From positions 22,967,344 to 23,031,343 of the forward strand of contig NC_088717.1 of assembly GCF_963576615.1 (NCBI RefSeq): a stretch of DNA of 64,000 bases, read 5' to 3'. The stretch is from Watersipora subatra. Lineage: Eukaryota > Bryozoa > Gymnolaemata > Cheilostomatida > Watersiporidae. The notes beneath the pieces are model-generated. The model did no database searches and had not been told where the DNA came from. It was given only the letters and a program-made list of their open reading frames with translations. The position numbers were made by a program, and so were the translations under genes. Below are positions 37,821 through 48,052 of this stretch, piece after piece; the stretch's first letter is position 1; every line of letters starts with the position of its first letter.

Positions 37821-38377
37821 ATGGTATTGCGGGAAATCATCAAACAACAGATTTTAATGGCAGTGTACCAGAAAAGGTATGTCGTAAACTCGACAAAGTC
37901 ATTTGCAGAAGCTGCAACAACACTAATTTCCAAATCAGCAAAACCAATAAAAATATTCTCTATCTCAAAAGATAAGATGACTGAAACAGCGCAGATCTGC
38001 AAAGAAATCAGGTCCATGGTGCCTCTAATCCATGGCATTCCATCATGCCATCGCATAGCAACTAAAAAAGATAGTGACGTTGTTCTGATGGAACGGTGTC
38101 CTTCCCCTGGCAGCCATTTCCACATACACAGAGCAGCGAACCTAATCAAGAGGTAGCCACAAGAGGTATTTCACAAACTCCAACGCAGTTTTCACCACAA
38201 ATGCTGGTCGCATTGGCCTATGACTCTGTTGTCAACATTGGAGAAATGCTCATAGCGGAAGCCAACAAAAGTATCTACACTATAAAGTACATGCGCGGTG
38301 AACGCAAGAAGTTCATGTGGCCAAACCCCAATGACAAAAAACTACCTAGACAAACTTTCTTTTTAAAGCATCTCTAG
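37821..38377 (+). pseudogene. Unassigned decayed reading frame
   Basis: Two overlapping plus-strand frames (37,821-38,156 and 38,096-38,377) stay open for longer than their surroundings. The second has a protein-like composition, with VNIGEMLIAEANKSIYTIKY and RGERKKFMWPNPNDKKLPRQ. They look like one ancestral coding stretch split by a frameshift near 38,100-38,150. I do not recognise the family. A dispersed element or processed copy is more likely than a living gene, as there is no start or splice context. Confidence 0.35.
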
Positions 38378-39389
38378 TTATTGCAACAGCGAGAACTATC
38401 AGGTCACTGAAATACCTTTTTACTAGCAAATCAGGAAATAATAATAGCAGAATATGACGATTTAAAACAAAATTCTTTACTGTGTAAAAGTCTGACAATC
38501 TTTGAATTTTGAGTTTTATGTTTCATGTTTATGTAAAATGAGTATAATATGTACTAATTTTTTTATTATTAGTTGTTTAACCATATGTACATACATAAAT
38601 GTTGTAACCCCAAATCATGATAATTTGTTGTTTAACAACTGAAAATCGTTGAAAAATTCTAGATTTTTCATAATGTTATTTGTGTCCCGCACGTCACAAG
38701 TTGCCTTCTTTCTAACCTCACAAAATCATTAAACCTAGGCCTGAAAACAAAACAGTACATATTTCTAGTAGAAAGATAGTAGAAATAGTAGCTTGTTGAA
38801 CAATAATGCCATGAGTCAAAAACTTCAGAAGATTTTTGCATTTGATCACAAATTAATTGTATTTCTTATTATTCTATTATTATTTTTATAATTCTATTAA
38901 TCACACCAGGTTTAATATTTAATAACTTTTCAGTTCATTGCATGAGAAGGATGAAATCTCATTCAGTGATAGTTGGTGTCAAGTGATGCAAAAAAAGTCA
39001 AAAGTTCACATCTTGGCTGTAAAGTATGCAAAGAAGCATTCAAATGTCCCGCGCGACACAATCATGCCCAAATGGCTTTGCCCTTTACCATGTTACTATT
39101 ACTCTACAAAGTGACTTATAAACCTTATCACAGTAGTAAACTAACAGGTTTTATTTGGTACATAAACCATGTACTAGCTAACTAGTTTTACCAATTATTA
39201 CATTGAGAATGTACCAAATAACTCCGTGTAACAAAAAAACTAAGTGTTGAAACTTTAATAAAACTCAGACGAGAGCCTCTGATAACTTTCTTTGTTCATA
39301 TTCTACATGAGTCTGGATTGTTGACAGTGCTATCGCCATGACAGGGAACACCGGGTTACAGTGTCCCTGTCTTACCAACAGTAACAGTG
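38378..39389. other. Non-coding AT-rich stretch
   Basis: No gene or clear repeat is visible. Confidence 0.4.
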
Positions 39390-41410
39390 TTCAGGGGTGA
39401 AATAATTAGCAAATAATGGCTAGAGGGTCTATTTCTCTGAAAGGATAAATGATTTGATACTGACACAATCGATGCAAAACTGAGAAAACAGAATAAAAAT
39501 TATGAATATGTTGAATTAATAATGAAAATTAGTACAGAGAAATGTGTGTATAAAAAGGCTACTGTTCCACCAAAAGATATCCAGCAAAATTTGGAATACG
39601 GCGATACTGGTACCTCACGATACTGGTACAAATGTATAGCAGTAAAGCGCAGGAAGGTACCTTGTTTGACCAAACGGAGATAAAATGTAGAAGCAATTCC
39701 TACTCGAGATAATACACCGCAAAACTGTCCGTGTGAAAAGTTTTTAGCTATTACAGTGTTAGCGATTGCCCTGAGGAAGAACCGGATAAGTAAAAGTAGA
39801 GAAAATCTTGATGTAGAGTAACCACACATTTGAAATTGTAACGTCATACTGGAAAAGTACAATTAAAAAATGAATTTTGTAATAATGGCTCGTAAAAAAT
39901 TCAAAGGAAAAACAGATGCACAAGGTAATATTAATAATAAAAAGTACATATTTAGCTCGTAAACTGCAATCATGATAATGATAGATATAATAGTTGAGAA
40001 TGATAAGCACGGTATAGCCTAGGATAGAGATGCCCCGATTCTAAATTCACCAGCCGATTCAGATACCGATCCGATATACCGATCCTAATTGAAAAATAAT
40101 CCGATTCAGATACCGATTCAGATCTTTTGTGTTGCATAGAGAGTAGCTCATTTTATTATGCAAATACAAACATAATGCAAAGAAAACATGAATATTATTG
40201 TATTTATTTGTTTGCATATATGGAAAAAATATATACATAGGCCTATTCACATACTGACATACCGTGCATGTAGTAACAAAACAGTCCATGTTTCTTGTAA
40301 TTTGTAAATAAAGGTAATTACTGTTAGTGGTACAGTTCTATCTGTGATAACGAAGTCTCTCTTCTATTGTTAGATGAACTGCTGTGCCTGTACAAGTTTA
40401 TAGCAAATCAATGTTTCCTTTAAAAACCGTTAGTGATTCAATTATCTCAGTAAGACGTCTCTTTTCTTCCATCATTATCAATGTAGCCAAGCGTCCTGAA
40501 GGGGGATTCCCTTGCAACAGATGTTGGAGGACAGGCTACATACCGATACGCCACTGGGGTTACCGTTTTTTGTACAATACAAACGATCCATTGTATCGTC
40601 AGGATCAAGAGAGTGATAGATAACTTTATGCGTCGACTGTTTAAATTACTTTCGTAATGCTAGTAAATAGAAATATTACACTGTGTTCTTGTATCCCATT
40701 TTTGTTATCTTGTTCGTGATTGGAGGTATTGAGTGAGATAGTGATCAGAAAACAATCAAAAACGTCATTATTTTTTAATAAATACCTATCTCAGCTATTC
40801 ACAATTGACTTATTTAATCATTAAATATTTAAAAAAAGCAAAATATACTACTATAAATAGAGATCATACAAAAGTCTGTTAAAAAGTCTGTTAGCCATAT
40901 TTGGTGCGTAAACATATCTGGTGATTGCTTGCAATAAAACCTATCGCTGTAATTGGGAAATACCACACTTTTTGTTTACGTTCTGGCTAAAAAGTATCCT
41001 TCGCTGTGTTGATCAGGCTATAGACATGAAATAAATTGTGTGGCAGGCCTGAAATTCATTAAGTAAAAGTAAGAAGCTTACAGCTGATGAATTTTTATTA
41101 GTATAGCAGGTTAAAATACAGTTCTCTGCTAAATGGTTGATCTGTAAAAAGTATCGGCAGGTTCAGATTTTTTAAGAAAAGATCGGCCGATACCGATTCA
41201 GATACTTGACACTCATATCGGCACCGATACCGATTCCGATACCAAAATCGGGGCAACTCTAGCCTAGGAGTTACATCGCCTGTTTGTAGACTTTCCATTT
41301 GGAAGTTGTGAGTTCGATTCCTGTGCCATGCAGACTTTCCATTGCCCGATTTTGATCGCTATAACTGGGCATAGACACGACATACTACATACAGACTGAG
41401 ATTTATATAT
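39390..41410 (+). repeat. Long dispersed repeat with a tRNA-like block, copy 3, split by a hAT element
   Basis: The 5' part (39,390-40,024) shares GGTGAAATAATTA, GTGTGTATAAAAAGG and GGTACAAATGTA-type text with copy 2. The 3' part (41,262-41,410) has a good B box (GTGAGTTCGATTCCTG) and the tail ACTGAGATTTATATATGT. A hAT element at 40,025-41,261 interrupts the A box. Confidence 0.6.
40025..41261. mobile_element. Non-autonomous hAT element, 1,237 bp
   Basis: It is flanked by a perfect 8-bp duplication GCCTAGGA (40,017-40,024 and 41,262-41,269). The ends are imperfect inverted repeats: TAGAGATGCCCCGATT on the left, AATCGGGGCAACTCTA on the right. The subterminal regions are full of CCGATACCGATTC-like repeats on both sides, as in many hAT elements. 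No transposase frame is seen. Confidence 0.85.
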
Positions 41411-41700
41411 GTACATAGACTGGTGTAGTTTACTAGGATTACAACAGGTTTATAATATCTGCTCAGTAATATTTATATAGAATATAAAACATGTTGTGAT
41501 CAATTCTTTCTATTTACTATATGAAGATTTTAGATCATTTTACTGTTTCAATAACACAATATTTGTTTAAAATAGTGTCATACTATTTGAGAGCAGCAGA
41601 GTGTTTACTGTGAGTGGGACTTCTTTTCACTGGTGGATTTAGTGTTCCATTTTAAACTATACTATCTGATGATAGTATGGTTTAACATGGATCCATTTTG

Positions 41701-41717
41701 AGATATATATATATATA

Positions 41718-41769
<52 letters not shown>
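41701..41769. repeat. TA microsatellite
   Basis: An almost pure TA run that ends directly at the left terminus of the first Polinton-family element. The run continues on the far side of the element (52,347 onward). Confidence 0.9.
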
Positions 41770-41771
<2 letters not shown>

Positions 41772-42168
41772 TAGTATAGTGAGAGCAGATCTACACATTT
41801 GTGCACTTAAAGTTGGATTTTGGGTACATTTTAGCCCGAGAACCTCGGAGAATGGTGTTGTCTGATGGAAAGTTTGGGGGGGTAGGTGTGTGAGTGTTGG
41901 GAGCTAAGGTTATGAAGTTTGAGAGGAATTGTGGGAAGGATGCGGTGCTGGTCGAGAGGAATTGTGGGAAGGATGAGGTGAAGAGGGCGATGGTTTCGGG
42001 TTTCGATGCGATGGGTTTGGGGTTCGGGTGTCGACGAGTTGAGCGATCGATCGTCGAATGGTTGGGGTTGGGTTGGCGACCGGTGGGGTGAACGGTGTTA
42101 TGTCGTTTCGGTTGAATGAACGCTGATGTTGGACGAGTTCGGGCGTGTCTATTCGTGGAATCGGTTAA
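41770..42168. repeat. Element 1 left terminal inverted repeat
   Basis: About 399 bp, the inverse of 51,944-52,346. It contains a short internal duplication around GAGAGGAATTGTGGGAAGGA (two copies) and a G run whose length differs between the two arms. Open frames that cross it are by-products of its composition. Confidence 0.9.
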
Positions 42169-42262
42169 GTCTCCCTTCGTTATAAAACTCTTTAAAGATG
42201 AGTAATAAAAAAGGGGAAAGTCGAATGAATTATTCATTATGAAAAATTTCTTTTGAGAAGAC

Positions 42263-42901
42263 ATGAAGAGTCTATATAGAAAACTAGATGATATAATTCA
42301 AATTTCTCCAATACTATTTATTAGTTTTGGATTTTTTCCGGTTAACGGTGAATTTTTACGAAATTTAATTCAATTTGAACATAACCCCTCGGATTGTACT
42401 TATGGTATAGCTAGTTATGAAATTATTCAAAGGTTGGGAATTACTGAACGACTTGTTCAATGGGCTTATCCATCTTCACGATCAGCGAGATATTGTGTAG
42501 GCAACTCAGCTCGTTCAAACTTTTGTGGATGGAGATCAATGCCTATTAAGTTTGTTTGTTATCATCCACAATTCGAAGAAAATAATGGTAGATTTACAGC
42601 TCCAATTAATTCTTCCACTACTCGATCCACCATCAGAACTACACATACATCCAGAATTCCTACCACCACCACAACTACACTCGCTAGTACAATTCCTACT
42701 ACCACCACAACTACACTCGCTACCATCATTCTAGCAAGTGGAATCACAACTCTTCCATCATCTGAAAATCTTAAGGGAAATATAACTAATACCCCTCCAA
42801 GTAATAAAGAAAGAGGCTATGGAAATGAAAGTTTTTCTGTAGACAAATTACAGGATGTCGAAATTTTTTATCATAATCACATGCTGCTGCTAAAGTTGTA
42901 A
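42263..42901 (+). CDS. Element 1: Thr-rich, probably secreted or membrane protein
   Basis: A 212-residue frame, the only long one on the plus strand of element 1. It starts MKSLYRKLDD and has a hydrophobic stretch (ISPILFISFGFF, about residues 14-25) that could be a signal peptide or anchor. A compact part with four cysteines follows (around PSDCTYG, RYCVGNS, FCGW and KFVCYH). A Ser/Thr-rich tail contains two copies of IPTTTTTTLA, a mucin-like composition. I do not recognise the family. A surface or attachment role would be a guess from composition and from its placement away from the structural gene block. Confidence 0.55.
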   Translation: MKSLYRKLDDIIQISPILFISFGFFPVNGEFLRNLIQFEHNPSDCTYGIASYEIIQRLGITERLVQWAYPSSRSARYCVGNSARSNFCGWRSMPIKFVCYHPQFEENNGRFTAPINSSTTRSTIRTTHTSRIPTTTTTTLASTIPTTTTTTLATIILASGITTLPSSENLKGNITNTPPSNKERGYGNESFSVDKLQDVEIFYHNHMLLLKL

Positions 42902-43104
42902 TCTAATTTTCATGCTTTCCTAAATTTTTATTCCACAATGAAAATGATATGTGAATATTGTATTGATTTTATTTTAATAATAGTATCTTAAAATATACAA
43001 TAAAATATAAATTCTCCATCTTTGGAGATGAAGATTTTATTTCTAAAGGTTCTATTGATTTGCAGATATATTCATTCAAAAAAAAAAAATCTTTTTTATA
43101 AATA

Positions 43105-43741
43105 CTAATTGTCAGTTTTCTGTGGAGATGAAGAGCTTGTCACTTCAGAATATTGTAATTCTTTCTTATCGAGAAAGAAGTATGTGCTGCTTGACTCGCT
43201 TTTCTCATCATCTTCTTTTTGTTTTGCATCATCACTGTTTAAATATATAAAACATTGAGGAATGAGAAAGGATGAAATAAATGGATAACTATATATCTTT
43301 GGTTTTAAAATTCTCAAAATCTACTTACCAAAATATACATTGAGCTAAGCCATCGTATACGTCTTGTCCACATGTGCAGGAAGGTAATCTGTCTATAGGA
43401 TAATCCAATGGTAAATCCAATTGCAACTCCGTTTCACTATTTTGAGAGTTTGTTTCTTTCGAGATGTTTTTTCATCACTTTCCTCACCATCTTCTTGATA
43501 CCTGTTTAATTTTTTGAAAATCCATTGAAAATTGAGAAAAGATGATGTATATAAAATGAATAATTATATATTCATATAAAACTTTAGAATTTAAAATTTC
43601 AAAATGTACTTACCAATGTACACATTGTGCTAATCCATCATATACATGTCCACATGTACAGGAAAGTAGTCCGTGTGTACAATATTCCCATGGTGTAGCC
43701 CAAATTTGAACACAACTATCTGTACATTTCCCTTCTGACAT
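43105..43741 (-). CDS. Element 1: cysteine-rich small gene, spliced, decayed
   Basis: Minus-strand blocks with cysteine motifs, each ending in a strong GTAAGTA donor. The first block (43,741-43,614) begins at an ATG and has CTDSCVQIW, then SCTCGHVYDGLAQC. A second block near 43,500-43,330 repeats SCTCG...VYDGLAQC before another GTAAGTA. An acidic, Ser-rich part lies at 43,105-43,250. The motif C-x-D-[ST]-C-V-x-I-W recurs in the first exon of element 2 (61,438 onward), so the two genes are related. The spaced Cys and His suggest zinc binding. The element 1 copy appears broken. Function unknown. Confidence 0.5.
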
Positions 43742-43884
43742 TTTACCCTTCTCAGAATTCTGTTAGCTTATGAAGAGTGTTATGATAATAATGATTTGTT
43801 CTCGATTGCTTTTATAAAGTTGAGCATCTGTAAAACGCTTGAGTGAGTTTAATGAAAATTTATAAATAGATTACAAAACATTTC

Positions 43885-44200
43885 TCTATGCTTACAATTT
43901 CGCGAAAATGAATTTCGCGAAATTACACATATATATTATATAGTCAACTTTCGCGAAATTGGATTTCGCGAAATTTCACATTATATATATTATATAGTCA
44001 ACTTTCGCGAAATTGAATTTCGCGAAAAGTGAATTTCGCGAAATTGGATTTCGCGAAATTTCACATCATATATATTATATAGTCAACTTTCGCGAAATTG
44101 AATTTCGCGAAAAGTGAATTTCGCGAAATTGGATTTCGCGAACTTTCACATCATATATTATATAGTCAACTTTCGCGAAATTCAATTTCGCGAAAATCTG
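43885..44200. promoter_or_regulatory. Cluster of 14 TTTCGCGAAA-type palindromes, element 1
   Basis: Fourteen copies of TTCGCGAA sit about 17 bp apart in pairs or fours, separated by TATATATTATATAGTCAAC-type spacers. The cluster is just upstream of the cysteine-rich gene (minus strand). TATA-like boxes point both ways (ACTATATAAGCATTG at about 44,255 on plus; CTTTATAAAAGC at about 43,810 on minus). The palindrome matches the E2F-type core TTTCGCG. A bidirectional promoter or an iteron-like origin would both fit. Confidence 0.65.
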
Positions 44201-44209
44201 TTTGCTATT

Positions 44210-44892
44210 TTCGCCTCATTAATTCCTTTGGACACACCCATCATTCTTCAATTCACTATATAAGCATTGCATGATCTGATGGAATATTCTGCCTCATTAA
44301 CCATCTCTTGATGCCTACTTATATTTGAGAATTTGGGTCGATCGAGCGTTGATACCATAAGGCTTGTATGCTTCAGCTAGAATTCGGTTAGTCGGCTACT
44401 CGCGATTAAGTTCGTTGAGTGTCGCTGTTTTCAGGGGCTGTGGAATTCTCCTGTTTGGTTTGGCTTAACCATTCCATAACAGCCTCTCGACCAGTAAATA
44501 GATGAAGATGATGAACTAGTAAAGAGGCATACATGGATTAATATGTGGATTATTTTGAGGATAACTCCAACTCAGCGTGAGTATATCAATATATAAAACT
44601 TATATCAAAAATGTTACGTTATTGAATCATTGGCTTTGCCGTTTCCGGTTAGTGCATGCGCACGCAGTTCTGTTTTTATCTTCGAAGATGCGTTACACGT
44701 TTTTCTAATGCTCTTGTATTGTATTCCTTATTCACATGTACTATTGTTCGTTATTCATAATATACGTTCTACAGCATTAACTACACACATATTCAACAAA
44801 AAAGGTAAATAAAATTCGGTTGTATTTTTTACCAAGTTTATTTCGATATAAAGTATATATGTATATTCAATTGTAAAATATAGAAAAAAATT
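44210..44892. other. Element 1 non-coding stretch conserved with element 2
   Basis: No gene is clear. About 44,210-44,610 is closely similar, inverted, to 60,640-61,090 in element 2, except for roughly 50 extra bases there. Conservation outside a convincing frame hints at an untranslated RNA or regulatory role, or at a short minus-strand frame around LVHHLHLFTGRE. Confidence 0.45.
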
Positions 44893-45462
44893 TTATGTCA
44901 GTTCTTCTAGTAATTTAACAATTTGGGAAGTTCCTTGAATATGTACATTGTCAATACCTTCATTTTCTTCGTTATTAAGACTTTTACTAATTTTTCCATT
45001 CCAATCATATCTATCTAATATAGTTTTTTGAACTACATGATCTCGTGTATCTTTTTCAGAAATTTTTAGCATAACTGTTAGAAAATCTTCTATTGAACAT
45101 CCTCTGCTCCAAAATATTGCAAAGAGAAGACAGTAATCTCCACATGTTGTTGAAAGAAAACCTTGGAGTAGAACATCATTCCATTTAATTAACTTTATTC
45201 CAGAAAGTTTTAAGATTTGAGCGACATCTGGATATGTTGAAGGATCTCGTCCTGTTGAATCGAAATAATTAATTTCGGATTTTGTTCAAATAACTCCTAT
45301 CCAGTGTTCTCCTGGTTGATAAGAATAGTGTGTGTTAAAAATATATATTCCTTCATTCGATAAAAATTGTTCTATAAATTCATTTCTTGCACAGACAGCA
45401 AAAAAATGATTATTAGTCATGTGATCTTGGGAAAGAACATCGAAAATATTTGCTGTATTCAT
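44893..45462 (-). pseudogene. Element 1: adenain-like cysteine protease (broken)
   Basis: This stretch follows the major capsid gene with two bases between them. It shows the two marks of the adenovirus-type maturation protease found in Polintons: a His-Trp segment (GEHWIGVI) and a Cys segment (STTCGDYCLLFA). In viruses of this type the enzyme cleaves capsid precursors. It appears to carry about one break. The C-terminal part has a close counterpart in element 2 at 60,285-60,555. Confidence 0.75.
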
Positions 45463-45464
45463 CC

Positions 45465-46808
45465 TTAGAATATGCTTCCACCACTGAGTCGAACACTAAA
45501 GTCAGAAGCGATTTCCATCATTCCATCTTTTTGTATATATGTATTAAGATAGACATTTTCTGGTGTTGCAACCCGAAAACCGATATCGATTGTTAGTGAA
45601 ACATGTCTCATTAAATGAAATCCTTCGGATGAGAGATCTCCTGTCAAATCGAAAGCGTATATTGCAAGTCCAGTTTCATATTCACTCAGTCCAATTCCAC
45701 TTCCTTCAGAAGAAAGATCTTTTCCCATTGCGTTTAGAAGTTGTACATATGGTCGAGTATACATTCTATTTACAAAATTTGGAGTATATCGTTTTCCAAA
45801 AGGTAGTCCATCAATTTGTAGTTCTACATGACTCACATCGTAATGACCAAATTTGAAAGGATTACGATTGTATGATCCATTTTCTCCATCGTGTGATGAA
45901 AGTGAAACAAGTATTAAATTTGGTCTAAGTGTGTTATCAGCAATTTTTATTTGAGTATGGGTTAATCCAGTATTCACATTATAAGATCTGGTGTATACCC
46001 GAGAAAGAGGATACTTTGCATTAACACCATTAAGTAGTTTTTCGTTATGTAAAAGCTGAATTGTTTGGTTGATTTTTAATTTTCGAAGATGAAGTACACA
46101 TTTCGTCAACTTTACTTTTCCCCCTCCTCCAGGAGTAGCTGTTGCTGCCATCAAACAATAACTTGGTTTACTTCGGTCTAGTTCTAATTTACAATTCAAT
46201 CCTGGAATGAGATATCTTTCCTGTTGAAAAATGCTAAGATGGAGTCGTCCAAAAAACTCAAATGAGTTTGAACCTCTAATAAGATTCTTTCTTGCTGTAG
46301 CCGCACTATTATCGAATTCCGCACCATCTTTTGCAAGATTATCATCTTGAAACCATCCTTCTGCTTTTAATTGGTATTGTTTTGCTTCTCTGCTATTATT
46401 GAGAAGGGTTTCTATGAACGATCTCATAGGATAATCACTTGAATGTTCAACAACAGATCCATTAATTTTGAATGTTGCTGTTTTGATTAGCGAATGAAAA
46501 AACGCATCCCCTGGTACAACATTTACATTAGCAGCAGTATTGTCTAAATTGGAACCATCGTCCTTGACTACTTTTCCTTCGATTTGCAAATATGAATTAC
46601 TTAAATCGATATAGTGATCTACATCTCCAGGTATTTCAATTTCAATTGGCCCATATTCACTGAGACGTGACGGAGCTAATTCACTATAATATCCGCGCTC
46701 CACCGAACTATGTGTGCCTGGAACATCAAATATACCCAAACTTTCGTTTATCGTAAAAGGAGAACCCGATATTTTTAAACCTGTTGAACCAATCTCTCCA
46801 GAACTCAT
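45465..46808 (-). CDS. Element 1: major capsid protein
   Basis: A 447-residue open frame starting MSSGEIGSTGLKISG. Its length, its position before the protease and its sequence style (IEIEIPGDVDHYIDLSNSYL near residue 60, FHSLIKTATFKINGSVVEHS near residue 110) match the double jelly-roll major capsid proteins of Polintons and adintoviruses. It lies in a minus-strand gene row between a small basic protein and the protease. The assignment rests on remembered family features. The frame is open. Confidence 0.75.
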   Translation of the reverse strand: MSSGEIGSTGLKISGSPFTINESLGIFDVPGTHSSVERGYYSELAPSRLSEYGPIEIEIPGDVDHYIDLSNSYLQIEGKVVKDDGSNLDNTAANVNVVPGDAFFHSLIKTATFKINGSVVEHSSDYPMRSFIETLLNNSREAKQYQLKAEGWFQDDNLAKDGAEFDNSAATARKNLIRGSNSFEFFGRLHLSIFQQERYLIPGLNCKLELDRSKPSYCLMAATATPGGGGKVKLTKCVLHLRKLKINQTIQLLHNEKLLNGVNAKYPLSRVYTRSYNVNTGLTHTQIKIADNTLRPNLILVSLSSHDGENGSYNRNPFKFGHYDVSHVELQIDGLPFGKRYTPNFVNRMYTRPYVQLLNAMGKDLSSEGSGIGLSEYETGLAIYAFDLTGDLSSEGFHLMRHVSLTIDIGFRVATPENVYLNTYIQKDGMMEIASDFSVRLSGGSIF

Positions 46809-46883
46809 CTTTCACTATTGATGTATGTCAATGAAATGAACTAAAAAATATTGAGATAATAATATATAAAGCATTTTCAAATT

Positions 46884-47267
46884 TTAAAAAATATTTGGAG
46901 TGGCTTTTCTCCGTCGCTTTGCAGGTTTGCTACGGTTATTTAATTTTCTTTTCCCAGGTTTTCTAACTCTTGGAATTACTACTTCATCTGTTTCTTCTTC
47001 TTCTTCTTTTGGTCTCTCTACCATGTTATTAAGATAATTGGATGCAGCATCTAACCCTTTTTTCCCTAATGAGATAGCCGTTTTTTTTGCTAGAGGCGCA
47101 ACAGCTTTTGCTAATTTTTTAAATATTCCTGATAGTCGTCCATTTCCCATCACTCTCTTTCCTTTATATGGTGTCAATCCGCCATTTCCTGATTGATTAG
47201 ACGTGTAATATTGAATGTAAAAGTTTTTTGAGTCTTCTGGAGTATATGGAATTAATATGGAATTCAT
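46884..47267 (-). CDS. Element 1: small basic, membrane-active-like protein
   Basis: A 127-residue frame that overlaps the next upstream gene by four bases. The N-terminal part contains NGGLTPYKGKRVMGNG, with glycine motifs like maturation-protease sites. The middle (SGIFKKLAKAVAPLAKKTA) would form an amphipathic helix. The tail is strongly basic (GKRKLNNRSKPAKRRRK). This recalls adenovirus core or pVI/pX-type minor proteins, which Polintons also carry. That parallel is inference from composition and location. Confidence 0.6.
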   Translation of the reverse strand: MNSILIPYTPEDSKNFYIQYYTSNQSGNGGLTPYKGKRVMGNGRLSGIFKKLAKAVAPLAKKTAISLGKKGLDAASNYLNNMVERPKEEEEETDEVVIPRVRKPGKRKLNNRSKPAKRRRKATPNIF

Positions 47268-48025
47268 TGTTTCTTTCTGAAATGAACCGTTAGTATAACC
47301 TTCCCTCCATCAAATGGTACTTTTTCTCCATCATCACTTGTTATAAGGGTCTCTATCACATCAGTAGAAATTTTATCCACTTCAACGTAATGCGCTTGAC
47401 TGAATTCTGTATAAACTCGAGAGAACTTCTTTCCACTTACTGGGACAACTCGTAGCAATCGTACATTTGCATCTCCAACGAGTCTGTTACTTACAATTGA
47501 TGAATATACGTATAATGATGTAAATCCATAGTTGATATCCGGAGATGTGATGTTTCCGTGTTTTCCCACATTATAAGTTATCTTCGGATCTAATCCTAAG
47601 ATATTTGCGAAATCTTGTGAAAACGAAACCTGAACACTCGAATCTCTTACATACAACATAGATTTGTTGGATATTTTGTCGTATTCGAATTCTATAGTTG
47701 GATGGAGATTGAAGGGTTTTAGAACATCATGAGTTCGTTGAATTACTTCATCTATATCTTCGTATCTTCCATTTCCAATTTTTATGTCGAAACGACGAAA
47801 TCTCCCATTAAGTTCCGCTTTTGTGATGCTTATTATTCCTTCTACTACATTTGGCCAATTATTTAAAAACGATATATCTTTTAGAGCAACTTCCCATTGT
47901 CCTTCTGTAAAATCTACATATCTGGCTAGTCTAACTGTAAAGTTTGAATTAGTATTTTTAGGAAAGTCACTAAAACTAGCATCAGAAGGAAGAGTTACGA
48001 ACTCCGACATTTTCAATTCTTTCAA
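47264..48025 (-). CDS. Element 1: minor capsid (penton-type) protein
   Basis: A 253-residue frame starting MKELKMSEFVTLPSDASFSD. The motif LPSDASFSDFPKNTNSNFTV and the following VDFTEGQWEVALKDISFL are typical of the single jelly-roll minor capsid proteins of Polintons and of many invertebrate genome annotations derived from them. It ends four bases inside the next gene and follows the integrase by 27 bp, so it belongs to one compact row. Confidence 0.75.
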   Translation of the reverse strand: MKELKMSEFVTLPSDASFSDFPKNTNSNFTVRLARYVDFTEGQWEVALKDISFLNNWPNVVEGIISITKAELNGRFRRFDIKIGNGRYEDIDEVIQRTHDVLKPFNLHPTIEFEYDKISNKSMLYVRDSSVQVSFSQDFANILGLDPKITYNVGKHGNITSPDINYGFTSLYVYSSIVSNRLVGDANVRLLRVVPVSGKKFSRVYTEFSQAHYVEVDKISTDVIETLITSDDGEKVPFDGGKVILTVHFRKKQ

Positions 48026-48052
48026 TGAAGTTCAATTCCTTATCATCCTCTT

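Noticed and set aside
36662-41769. Search for upstream LRR exons of the ROCO-caspase gene
   Set aside because: No minus-strand segment with a convincing LRR pattern was found here; the 5' exons may lie beyond the mobile elements or outside the window.
41791-42264. Pro/Ser/Thr-rich frames across the element 1 terminal repeats (also 51,932-52,285)
   Set aside because: They occur in both terminal repeats because these are inverted copies; there is no domain or gene context.
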